Below, piece by piece: positions 12,501 through 24,500 of a DNA stretch of 64,000 nt. This DNA is from Agelas oroides (Eukaryota > Porifera > Demospongiae > Agelasida > Agelasidae): contig OX422190.1 of NCBI GenBank assembly GCA_949130485.1, forward strand, positions 3,400,281 to 3,464,280, written 5' to 3'. The translations under genes and the position numbers were made by a program. The notes under the pieces are model-generated. The model worked only from the letters and a program-made list of their open reading frames with translations, had not been told where the DNA came from and did no database searches. The number at the start of each line of letters is the position of its first letter. The stretch's first letter is position 1.

Positions 12501-15500
12501 GGAAGAATAGTTGAGAAGATTGGAAGCTAGTAGTTAGTGGTGCACACAAGATACTAATTATAGTGTTACATACAATGACATATGATATAATCATACAGAC
12601 TCCCATGGCAGCCCGTAGTGAAATATTCTTGTAATTGCAAGGAAGTGGTATCAATGGACATCCAATCTTGAGCCTCAGTAAACAATGTGTGAACTCAATT
12701 TACAAAAACAGCCCTTGTTTGTTTTGAATGAAACTCACACAGTGGATACTGCCAGGTGAGTTCTAAATAGACGGCTACATTGTATGATATTTTATGAGGT
12801 ACAAAATTTACTGTGGGCATTCCCAAGGAATTACCGTAAACTCTGGTTATTAAGCGCACCTTGATAATTGGCACATATTATTAGGCGTATTCGTCCTTCC
12901 CGGTACATGGCATCATTTATTAAGCACTTATTGTGCATTAAATAGAGTATGCGATGGCGGTAATAGAAACACTGAGTAAAACTTAGTCTCGTCCCCAGAC
13001 ACCAAATTTTTCGCGCGCGCGCCCTGCGGCCTTGTCGAAAAATAGGGTCTGGACACTTTCACTACGAAAACTGGGGCAAGTTTACATACGGCGGTCAGTA
13101 AATTGGGTAATTGTAGGCGTTAATTACATTATCAGCTACCTGCAGCGTTTGCTTTGGCGCCCAAAAATTTGCAAGCTGGCTATTTGTGATGACGCATAAC
13201 GCAATTTACTTTACCTGAACAATCTGATTGGTGCGACAACATGCCAATACGTTTGTATGATTACGCCCCAGTTTTACCTGTGAACGTGTCCAGACCCTAT
13301 TTTTTGACAAGGCCGCAGGGCGCGCCCGCGAAAAATTTGGTGTCTGGGGACGAGAATAAGTAAAACTATGAAAAGCCATATAGCATCATGAGCACACAGC
13401 ATGCTCAATGGTCATTCTGAAGTGAACCAAAGAAGAGCTAAACAGGTTTTCTTCCGCTACTGGCTAACACAAGCTAGGAAACCACACCCTTCGCAGATTA
13501 CGAGACTAAAAGTGTGGAGCCCCTTGAATACATAATGGACTGCTAAGTACGCTCTTTTTGAGGAGTCTTTCTGATTTTACGTTGATATTCGCCAGGTGAG
13601 CGTGTGTAACTATCTTCTGCACAGCGCCAGTGTGCAGCGTATCATGCTAATACCTGTTGGGCATGGGTTTAATTGCATCCCTTATTTAGCGCATATCCTT
13701 ACGCTCATAAGCACATGCACTTATCAACCAGAGTCTACAGTATTCAACAGCTTCGCAAATGAGAGCTGTTTTTGTAGTTTGAGTTCACCCTTCACTGTGG
13801 TCCACTATGGTAGCTTGTATGATTACCTAGCACTACTTGCTACCTTGCATGTACCACTAAATACTAGCTTCCAACCTCCTCTAGGAGAACAGTGCCTTGT
13901 ACACACTGTGCATACGTCATGGGAGAAGTCTGGGTGTGAGGCTAGAGAACTTGTATCCTTTTACTGAATGGCAGGTATTGTGGTTAGTCTCATTCCCAGG
14001 CCTTCCCCACCTCCAGTTTTTGATCACTTTCAGTATGCAAGAAAAGGTGGGAGAAGGCCCATCACATGGTAAGAATAACCCAGGCCTTCTTCCTCCGTTA
14101 CTGTATATTGCGAGTGATCAAAAACTGGAAGCACTAGGAGCAAAGCTACTTGAGGTTGTGTTGGAAGAAAATGCTGTGGTACTGTTATTACACAACAATG
14201 TTAGCACATGTATTGCAAAAGTGGCACATTTTATGATACATAGCAGGTCACAATTTGTTCCATAATCTGACATGTGTGTGGTGTTGACCAACACGTGTCC
14301 TGTGCAGTGGTTGACTTCGCATAACATGCATTTTTTATTTATGGAGATGTGGTGCATTGATTGTACAACGCACTAATCATATACAACAAGGTACAAGGCC
14401 GATTTTGTGAAGTAAGTATAGTTACTGTACAAGGCCGAGGGTACAAGACCGAGGGTAATGCCTTAGATACAGGCCTTGAGAGACTAGACTTTTGTTAGGG
14501 CTGTACGTATCTGAGGTATTCCCCATGAGTGGCAGGTACGATAACTACTTTGTGGTGTGTTCTGAATGAATCTATTCTGAGCAACAAACCAGTGGCTATT
14601 TTAAGGGAGGTGGTGTTGGGGGCTGGAGCAGCACAGGCCTCCTGTCGCCCATTTGGAATTATGTACCTGTATACATCATTCTAATTGATGCACACTCCAT
14701 GCAACCTTGTACATACTGTTATATGGCTACTAGTGAAGCATCCCAAGTGACTTAACATTGTATACAGTGGAAGGTCGGACAGTTTTGTTGTCTTCTTGCA
14801 AGTAAAGCTAATTAGCACTAATGTACCTGTGACGTTTAGTTGCATGGTTTTCACCGTCTACATCTGATGACATCACAGCTACTGTACCTAGACTATGCTA
14901 GCTGTCAGAAGTACTGTATTTCAGATACAGTGCCTCTGACATAAAGAGATACAACCACCTCTAGTCAACTACAATGTGGTACATTAACTATGATCCACCT
15001 CAAGAGTGCATGATGACATCATTTTATTGCAGAGGGAGGAGTAATAACAATTTTTAAAATGATGTCATCATGCACTCTTGTCCAACTATGTAACATGCCA
15101 CAAGTGCATTTTCAGTTTTCAAGTTACGTTTTTCAGGGAAGTTACATGTTTGTCACTATGATGACTATTTTATGCTTTATTACTGTGTGGCAGGTACGAT
15201 AACTAATTTGTGATGTGTTCTGAATGAATCTATTCTGAGCAACAAACCAGTGGCTATTTTAAGAGAGGTGGTGTTGGGTGCTGGAGTAGCACAGACCTCC
15301 TGTCGCCATTAGGATTATGATGTGTTTACATCTACCTGTATACATCATTCTAATTGATGCACACTCCATGCGACATTCTACATACTGTTGTATGGCTACT
15401 AGTGAAGCATCCCAAGTGACTTAGCATTGTATACAGTGGAAGGTCGGACAGTTTTTGTTGTCTTCTTGCAAGTAAAGCTAATTAGCACTAATGTACCTGT

Positions 15501-18500
15501 GACATTTTGTTGCATGGTTTTCACTTGCTACATGTACATCTGATGACATCACAGCTACTGTACCTAGACTATGCTAGATGTCAGAGGCACTGTATTCGGA
15601 TACAGTGTCTGGGATACAACCACCTCTAGCTAACAACAAATGTGGTACATTAACTATGATCCACCTCAAGGGCGCATGATGACATTTTATTGCAGAGGGA
15701 GGAGTAATAACAATTTTTAAAATGATGTCATCATGCAGTCTTGTCCAACCAAATGCATTTTCAGTTTTCAAGTTACGTTTTTCAGGGAAGTTACATGTTT
15801 GTCACCATGATGACCATTTTATGCTTGTCACTAGAACAAAGTAGCTACATGTGGAAGGTATACTAACAATGGCACTGTTTTGTTGGAACCATGTAATAAT
15901 TGTGTACACATATATCACTGTTTAATCTGGTTGTAAGTGTTTCTGTCGGAATTACTTTTTTGACTTATGAATATTTTTAGTGCACTTGTTTTCACAAGCC
16001 TGTACATGCAAGGTATCTTCAGTCCCGTGAAATATTATGTTTTCTTTGTTGGGCCACTTTACAATGGTCTTCATCGCTTGTGCATTGCCTTAGTGTTTTT
16101 GAGTGTCAATTGTGATGTATATACATTTTGTATACAAGCATTTTGTATACAAACTGAGTTTTGACTGAATATTTCCCACTGTGTCGAAACAGCTTTGTAA
16201 ATCTATGGACCATGTACAACAAATTGTACTCTGACACAACAACCAACATCCATTCAAGTGTTCTTGTATCCACATGCTCACTTGATTTGGGTATCACCAT
16301 TTTGCGCATGTACGTGCATGGTTATAAGTGAGTGTTTTCATAGGCCGATAGACTGGTACCACTGCTGCTATGAGCATGTTATGGCAGACTGTACAATGTT
16401 TTGTCTCAACATTTGTGTGCTAGCTTCAACTTACACAACCAAATGTTTCTACCCAGTGTGACTGTGTCATATCTGCATGCTCCTGATGTGTTGTTTCTTG
16501 TGGACTCTCTTGTAGAAACAATGAAGTGTAAACATTGTTGCACTACATGTAAACAGCAGTGTTGTTTATATGGTGTACAGTGTACATGTTATATAGACAT
16601 GTAGAGTTACATGTACATACTGACATAGTACATGACACGTGGCTGTAAACTACAGTTTAGTGAGAGTGTACGTTAGTGGCAAATGGTACCACCATGCATG
16701 TGTATGTGACTGGTTCTTGTAAATAGTTGGGAATGCAGCTGCACAGAAATGACTTCACTGTTGCACCATGGTACATTTCTTCCTCTTGTCTCCCCACTCA
16801 GCTGACCCCACCCTCACCACTGAGAATCTCATGGAGGTGGTGAGTGGGGTGGAGAATCGTTGGGAGGACCTAGGTAACAAACTGTTTGTGCGTGACCCTG
16901 AGAAACAGAAAATCCGAGCCCTCTACCAGAGTGACCATCAGAGGATGGAGGCCCTCGTAAACCACTATGTGAGACACAAACCCACTCGCTCTTGGAAGAG
17001 GGTTGCCAGTGCACTGGAGGTGATGCAGCTACCCCAGCTGGCAGAGGTGGTCACCACCAAATATGTCAGAGGTATGTGGCAGGGATTACCACTAGCAAGT
17101 GGTGGGTACCTTCAGATGTGTATCTTCCTGAGGAGGTTGGATATGTCTTATGTGCATGTGACTATGCACTGGCTCTGCATGTAAGTAAATTCCTACTTCA
17201 ACAGCCTCATATACAATCTTTCTCAGGGAAGCCCTTCTTCTTGGACTTTGGACTAAAAGAAAATGGTAGTAGTATCTCAAATACGCTTCCAGTTGAGCAT
17301 GTTTCCAGTTTCAGTAGCGGCTTTTTCAAACAGCCCAACAGCCTAAGTGACCTGGGAGTTAAATAAGGTTGATGGGATATTTGGAATCTGCTCTACGAGA
17401 GATTTTGATTTCTTTTGAGATACTCACAAACACTACTGAGAAAACTTGAGTGCTTTTCAGTACAGAAATTCTGTGTATAAATTTGACTATGCACATGTGC
17501 CACATGATTGTGTCCAACCTTCTCTTAGTCTCGTCCCCAGACCAAATTTTTAGTGGGTGCCCTATGGCATTGTTGAAATTTTCTGTGTATCTTCTGATCG
17601 TGTAGGTCTTTCAATTGGCACACAAGATCAGTGATTACCATAATGTTGGGATATTAAGCACTGGTGGCTGTTAGCAGCCAAAATGGGTGCTTATATAATG
17701 ATTGTGGGATGCTTATATTTATACGGCGCTAATAAATGCATGAAACCATATGATATACAGTTTCTCTCCATAATAATTTACCCATGATCATAGCATTCCA
17801 AGAACCAGAGTTACTGTCGGGAATCAACTGAGGGTGTGTCTAATTGCCGGGCTGGAATATGAAACAATACTGGAATGGAATGTACACAGTTACAGCTAAC
17901 TCATGTAACTGGCGCTGACTAGGCTGAACTACTGTCTGCTATATAGCTAGGGCTCTTACCTCATTGCAGAGGCTTTATGAGCAAGTTGTTGCTGACATCT
18001 GGTATGTACACTGTTAGTGATATTGTGGTTGGTTGGGTCTGGCTTGCTGGACTACTAAACATGGCTCTCTAACAACTAGGTCTCTTGTTGGAACTTTTGC
18101 TAATTTAACCACAGTATATGTGCAATATAGTCATATATTCCGTAATCTCCCAAACATGTGCCCATGGGCAATGAATTTAAGTCACTTCTCAAAGAGGGGA
18201 GTGGGCATAGCTCTTTTTGAGGGTTGTGATATATCTCTTGAAAATACGCCCACCTCATACACAGTTAGTTTAGCCCTAGTTATGTAAGCATGCAATGATT
18301 CTGCAATGCCACTTTTGTCATGCACTTGCTTATGCGATAACAGCAAATGGTGTCTGCCTTCATTTGTTAGTCCCTCCTCTTGCACAATGCTGCTTCTTTG
18401 GTGCTTCTTGCTTAACATAACAGCATGTACTGCAGTATAAATAGGTGGGCATACTTTCGAGAGAGAAAAGCACCCGTTGCAGCAAAATAGTGGGGTGGGC

Positions 18501-21500
18501 TAATTTTCAAGGGTGGGCCTATTTTCGGGAGATTACGGTATTGCACAGTAACAGTGCAACTTGCGATGTTTCGGACCAATCTGGACCTTCCTCAGGCTGG
18601 GCTAGGACTATCTGTACAACACAGGATAAAAACTAAAATTTTAACTAGCTGTTTAAATGGTGTATGGCTGTATAGCGTCATGCATACTAGTATGGTGTCT
18701 GTGTCGCCATGCTAGACACTCCTTTGTGGCATCCTATGCATGTTGTGTTTGTGGTATGTTAGCAGCCTACCACATAGAAGACTTAACGTTCCAATATCGC
18801 GGTATGAGTCATTATGATCAAGTCTGTCCACAATGTTTATACATTTCCTGCATTATATCGCACATCAAAATTTTGTTGTTGAAGTGATTTTGTGCTTCCT
18901 ACCGACCATGAAGTTGTAACAAATAAATGTTAATTACAGTCGCCAGTGAATATGCATTGGCCACTGTAAATAACATTAACATCCCAAGATACAAGACAAC
19001 AGATGTATTGAACAATGACATAAGTAAATAATTGCCCGGCCAGAAGAAACATTGGATATCCAATCTGAACGTATATTAGTTAGTGCCATGCTCCACTTAC
19101 CTCATGAACTACAGTCGAACCTCCGAACAAAGGACACTTGGGAATGGGTCATTTGTCCTTTATTCGGAGGTTGTCCCTATCTCGGAGGTTCAATTGTATA
19201 ATCCTCAAAATAATATATGGGTAAAATGCATGATTGTGAGCATATATTGAATGTTGAAAAACAATGATTATGATTAGCCAAGTTGTAGCTGAAAATCTTG
19301 AAGTTTTACAAATCTTAAAAAACTTGTTGACAGCAACGTATTTAATATTGAAGTTTATCTGTCTACATGCGTTCATGCGTATGCGTTCATGCGTATGCGT
19401 GCATGTTTATGTATAATCGCTTGTGGTTAAATTCCTGATTGTCCTCAAAATGTGGTGGTGTGCTACAATTTTATAGGTGTGGTGTCCTGGGTGTCCGTTA
19501 TTTAGAGGCGAGTTTGTATTGAAAAGTCACGTTGGGAGTTCAAATCTTGTCCGCTGTCCGGAATCAAGAAGCGTCTGCCTCTCGGAGGTTATTTATGTAT
19601 TAGTACTATAGTAATTTCAATCCGTAACACAGCGTTTGTCCGCTGTAGAGAGGTTGTCCGCTTCTCAGAGGGTCTGCTATAGGAGGTTCGACTGTAATAC
19701 CTTGTTCACCAACAAACCTATACTGTGTACATGTATGCTCACAGCGCGCTACTTTGTAACGAAAGACCGGTTCACTATTGCACTAAGATCTGTCTTGGGA
19801 AAGTGTTGAGTAAGCTCATGTCTGACTCCACCATTGAACCTGAGAGTGAAGCAGCATTACTAAAGTGAACTGTACCACTTAACTCTCAGGTCACAGGGAG
19901 CATCTTGAAGTGTTGTTTAGACATGAGTTATGCCAAAAGATTGTTTGTTGTGCTCAACCACTGTATTTCACAAATTAGTCTGAAAAGCCACCTAGGTTTT
20001 AGTTTGGGTTAATTGCCACATACTGCATAATTTGCACAGTTAATATTGCATGAAACTTACCAAGAAAGGGAGGGGGGGGGGGGTTGTACGAATAAGGGTG
20101 GGCTTTAAATAGCATGCTTATTAACGACTGTGTGGGACCTTATATCTAGCAATAGTTGGCTTGTCATGGTAACAGCACACTACTGTAAATGGCCAACTTG
20201 CATTCCAAGATCACATGATTACTGCCCTGCCCCTCTGGAGGTCAGCTTCCTTCTCATTCCCATACTAAAGGTATGGGATTTAACTGACTACCATGTTCGA
20301 CAAAATAGCTTGCTGCTTGTGCACATGGTGTCCTTCAGCTGTGGTTTTGAGATTATTTATCGTAGATACTATAAGCTCCACTACAACCCAGCAAAACCCT
20401 ACCGCCATACTTACAGAACAATGGCCAGACTGTTAGCCAACTTACAACTTCTCCTTCGACTGCAAGTAAAGATGATGTTCCCAGGGTTTCATTGCAAGGT
20501 AGAACACTCACAGTTCCTATGTTGAAAGTCCTGTTGGAGAACTGACCACCACAGCCCCATCCTCAAATTTTAATGTCTCACACACATGCAGTACACATGC
20601 CCACACAACTACGCGAGTAATAATGCACAGAACAGGTGGTCCACAGAAGCTGAAACATCTGATCATAGCTCAGGTCTGTGGTCTTTGTCAATCCTGTTCA
20701 TGGGTGGTTTGCTGTACACTGTCCACTCTGTGATAACACTTATCAGGCAACCAACGCACCTGCATAGACACAATGACAGCTATAAAACAGTACGCTGTGG
20801 GGAATCATATTTCTTGCAAATGACTCCACGCAGAAACTCTAGTGCAATTGCCATTGAAGCTGTTTAGAAGCTTTGAAATACTTCAAGGACTTGTGTCAAG
20901 ATTATAGGGGGATGGAAGTCTACCAGTGTCCCAGTTTATTTTATAAGATCAACAATACCACATGTTGGATGGAAGTATTGTCCAGTACTACCACACTGTG
21001 AGCATTCATCCCTTCAAATGGCAGTAGCTGCGGTAGTACTGCCTGTTGAATAAATCATAAAGTTTGCTGATTATTACCCCATGCTTGTGGAGGCGGGGTT
21101 AAGCAATCGGTGTGTCTGTGTGTGTGTGTGTCAGTCATGTAGTGCGTCAGTTGCCCAAATTTTGGCCAGTTTGCTATGAAAAGTGCGATTTAATGACTTG
21201 GAAACAAGAAATAAGCATTGGTATCAGTATTTTATTAGCATTTAGATACTTGGTAGATGCGAAATTGGCTCAGCTCTCCAATTTGGCTGGATTTTGGCTG
21301 GAGATATACAACACAGGACAGAAAGGTCAAAAAGGTTGTGCCCAGAGATGACATGGCATTCTAATGGTCCTGTGTTTAATAGACGGTCAAAGTAATTCCT
21401 TGTTCTGTAGCAGGAAGCCTTCACTGAAGGTAAGAGAAATGGAAGAAGCACAGAAAAGAATGTGGATAAAAGAGAAGTCAAGCGTTACAGAGAATGGCCA

Positions 21501-24500
21501 CAACTCAATCCAGGAAACATCAGTTGGAGTCTCTTGAAGAGAAGTAGGGGAGACAACAAAGAGAAGCCCTGCCACAGGCAGTTAAATGCCAGACAGAGAC
21601 ATTGGAAGTAAAGAAGGAGAGATGAAAGAAAAAAATGTTGCCCAGACAGCCATGAATCAGAGGAGGCTGGAAGCTAGTAATTAGTGATGCTCGGGATAGT
21701 AATTAGTGCTACGCGAATGACGTAATCATACTGACTGCTATAGAGGCCCATAGTGAAAGGTCAACTCGATTTACACAAACAGCTTTCGTTTGTTTGGGAG
21801 GAAAATCACTCATTGGATACTGCTAGGCGAGCTCTAGATCGACCTCTATGGCATTTTATGATAAGCAGAATTTTCCGTGGGGATTCCCAAGGACACACTC
21901 AAATGCTTCGCGCGTAAGGAAGAGCTATAGCGGTCAATCTAGAGCGCACCTGGCGGTATCCACTGAGTGAGTTTCGTCCCAAACAAACGAAAGCTGCTTG
22001 TGTAAATCGAGTTGACCTTTCACTATGGGCCTCTATGGCAGTCAGTATGATTACGTCATTCACGTAGCAATTAGTAAATAATGATATCAGAGTATTGGTA
22101 CCATCATCAGATACAGTGTAGTCTTGAAGTGCAAATGTAGTCTGTTTTTACATGCTGGCCTGCTACTGCCAGCAGGTGCTGCGATCTCAACATGCACACA
22201 TCATGTCAACCAATTAAGTACACATAAAGACTGATATGAACAAATTAAGTTAAAATGTTTGTTCAGTAACCAACTCTACCAGTCCAGCCCAGCCATCCAG
22301 TCCACGATCCAATCCAGTGATTAAAAATAACCAGAGAGTCTGACATTGACATCAGGAACTCATTACTAGTGCTGTGTGTACAGCATCGGATACAGTCATG
22401 GAGATATCAACATCTTCAAGTAAATATGTTTCCAACATTCATGACTGTGACTATAGCATTGTCTATATAGTATATACTATAGGTGCAACTGTGAAGCACC
22501 TCTCCAACACACCTCTCTGGATTGTTGTCAGTTTCAACTCAATGTGCTTTTCCAGTTGATTCAGAAGTTGCTTTCCATTTCAGAGGAAAACTGCTCTTAA
22601 GGTAGCAAGTGAGAACTACATCCATCCTTCATCAGCTGAGGTTGACACTCAAGAGCATACTGCATTTACACAGACAGTAGAAATGTGTCTGTTATCAACA
22701 ATACCGAAAAGTAATTATTCATTTTGAATAATTTATCAATTGATGATTGATGATACATTTCAGAATTCAATATTCAATTGCTATAATCATCTGATGATAC
22801 TACTAGCTTATTTAGATGACTTCTGTTGAAACGATTTTAGTTGTTCCCAGTGTAGTGGCTGTGTGATGTCATCCCCACTAGCTATTGCTTCCATAATATC
22901 AAACACTTCTTCTTTTCACACTTCTATTGATGGGACCATCTCAGAGTAGATACTAGATTAAAATAGTGTCCAAACTGGATGATGGGTTTTAAGGCTTTAT
23001 CATCAACTGCTACTGGGTTGTACCTCTTGTGATGTCTGAAAAATCATAGTAACACCTGTTGATTGTGAACCTCCAACAAAATGTCACTTTCCTTCCCAAA
23101 TCTACTTGGAGGACTTCATGGACCAGGTGAAGGATAAGAGGTTGTATCCAGGTGATTACTAACAGAATCATAAAAGGTGTGTGCAAGTGTGTGCATGCCA
23201 GAACGCGTCCTGCACAGTGGGTGACTTTGCCTAACATCTAGGCCTATTTTGGGTGGGGGGATATGTGATTGTTCATGAATGCATGCATGTGGTTTTGAAG
23301 TGATGCAGCCATGCACAAATCACGTCCATTTCAGGTTCAGTTTTTTAGGTTTGTTACCCCACTCATTGTTTACGATGGTGGCTATATACAAGCTGCACCT
23401 GTATATCATGATCAGTGGGCGTGATTCTCATTTGTTTTGTATGCATGATTTACTGGTGGAGACAAAACTTTGAGTCGCTATTCCCTTGAATGTGACACAT
23501 TTCTGGACATTCCTTGGACTACAAAACAGGGGATATCATTGTATCATACAAAATTGTCCTCATCCATGCAACAAATGAATGCCAAGTAGTATTATCAGAG
23601 AGTCGGTAGACTCTCTATGTAGGGATGGCGCCGACGCGCAATATATGCAATACTTAAGCAAAAGCCGTATAACTTCACCACAAACACACTAAAAGCTTAT
23701 TTAAGCGCCCAGGCTTCCTCTTTGAGTGCCTTTGTGATCAGCAAGACTCATATACGTAGCCAAAAGCTACGCGGAAGACAGCTAAACGCAAAAGTGTGCG
23801 GTAGCGAAAGTGCCATTTTTCGTCTTCTTTCTTTGTTCAGACCACTTGTCAAACAACGATAACTCAAAAACGGCTCAACTACTCAACCTTGATTTTAGCA
23901 CGAAACTGATGCTCATCACAGCGTGCAGCTTCCCAACCACTCAGCGTCTTCATAGCTTCAAATTTACCCTTGTCAAAAAAGCTGTTCACAGCACAGCCCG
24001 ACTGCTGTCCGTTGCGTAGGACGCCATTTTCTAATCTTGTACGCATGCGCACATGCAGTCTCGCTCCCAGACCAAAGACCACGGTCATTTCTCTGGGAAC
24101 GAGACTAGTGCTCACGCGAAATCGCGCGCGTGTTGACTAGTCTCGCAAGCCACACCCTGCGAAGGGTATGGCTTGCGAGACTACGTGTTGACCTGCACGG
24201 CTGGCACGGTCTATTCCCGTGGTTGTGGGAAAGGCTTATTGACACCACGTAGGTAAGGAGCTGTATTCAGTTGCTTACTTATAGCTTCACTATAAAATAC
24301 AGCTTTAGGTAACGCCTGGATGGTCAGTTTTTATGCTCTGTCAGTACGGTTTTCTGTGCTTGTCAGTTGTCATGTGGTCGTAAATCAGGAAATCGGCTTC
24401 ACAAAGGGCTCAAAATCTGGTACAGGGAGTTATTAACCCTCCAACAGATTCCAGCTGGCATGTTACATGCTTGGAACCACTGCTAAGCTTATGCTGTTTC

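Larger units (their letters stand above)
1..14461 (+). repeat. Segmental duplication, copy A
   Basis: This block is collinear with 49339-64000 in the same orientation. It carries the last LIM exon and the first three exons of a Death-domain GTPase gene. Base 1 pairs with 49339 and base 14461 with about 64000, so the duplication runs past both window edges. Identity is mosaic: stretches such as 250-1200 and 9060-9470 are almost unchanged, while 2700-4690 and 5720-6660 carry many substitutions and indels. Copy-specific insertions lie at 3071-3424, 8201-8253, 10974-11008 and 12983-13358. A true tandem duplication and two concatenated haplotypes both remain possible. Confidence 0.97.
11873..16801 (+). 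other. Intron 3, gene A
   Basis: The intron is 4.9 kb. It contains half of a foldback element at about 12130-12490, a MITE at 12832-13742 with a second element nested at 12983-13358, an inverted-repeat pair at about 13984-14120, and a tandem duplication at 14529-15824. No coding exon was recognised. The matched part in copy B ends at the window edge. Confidence 0.6.

Noticed and set aside
13897-14265. 122-codon frame conserved in both copies
   Set aside because: It runs through MITE-like inverted repeats inside intron 3, and conservation is no better than the surrounding non-coding sequence.
20130-20870. Possible transposase remnant
   Set aside because: A faint resemblance to a piggyBac-like segment rests on a few residues; no catalytic aspartates or ends could be shown.
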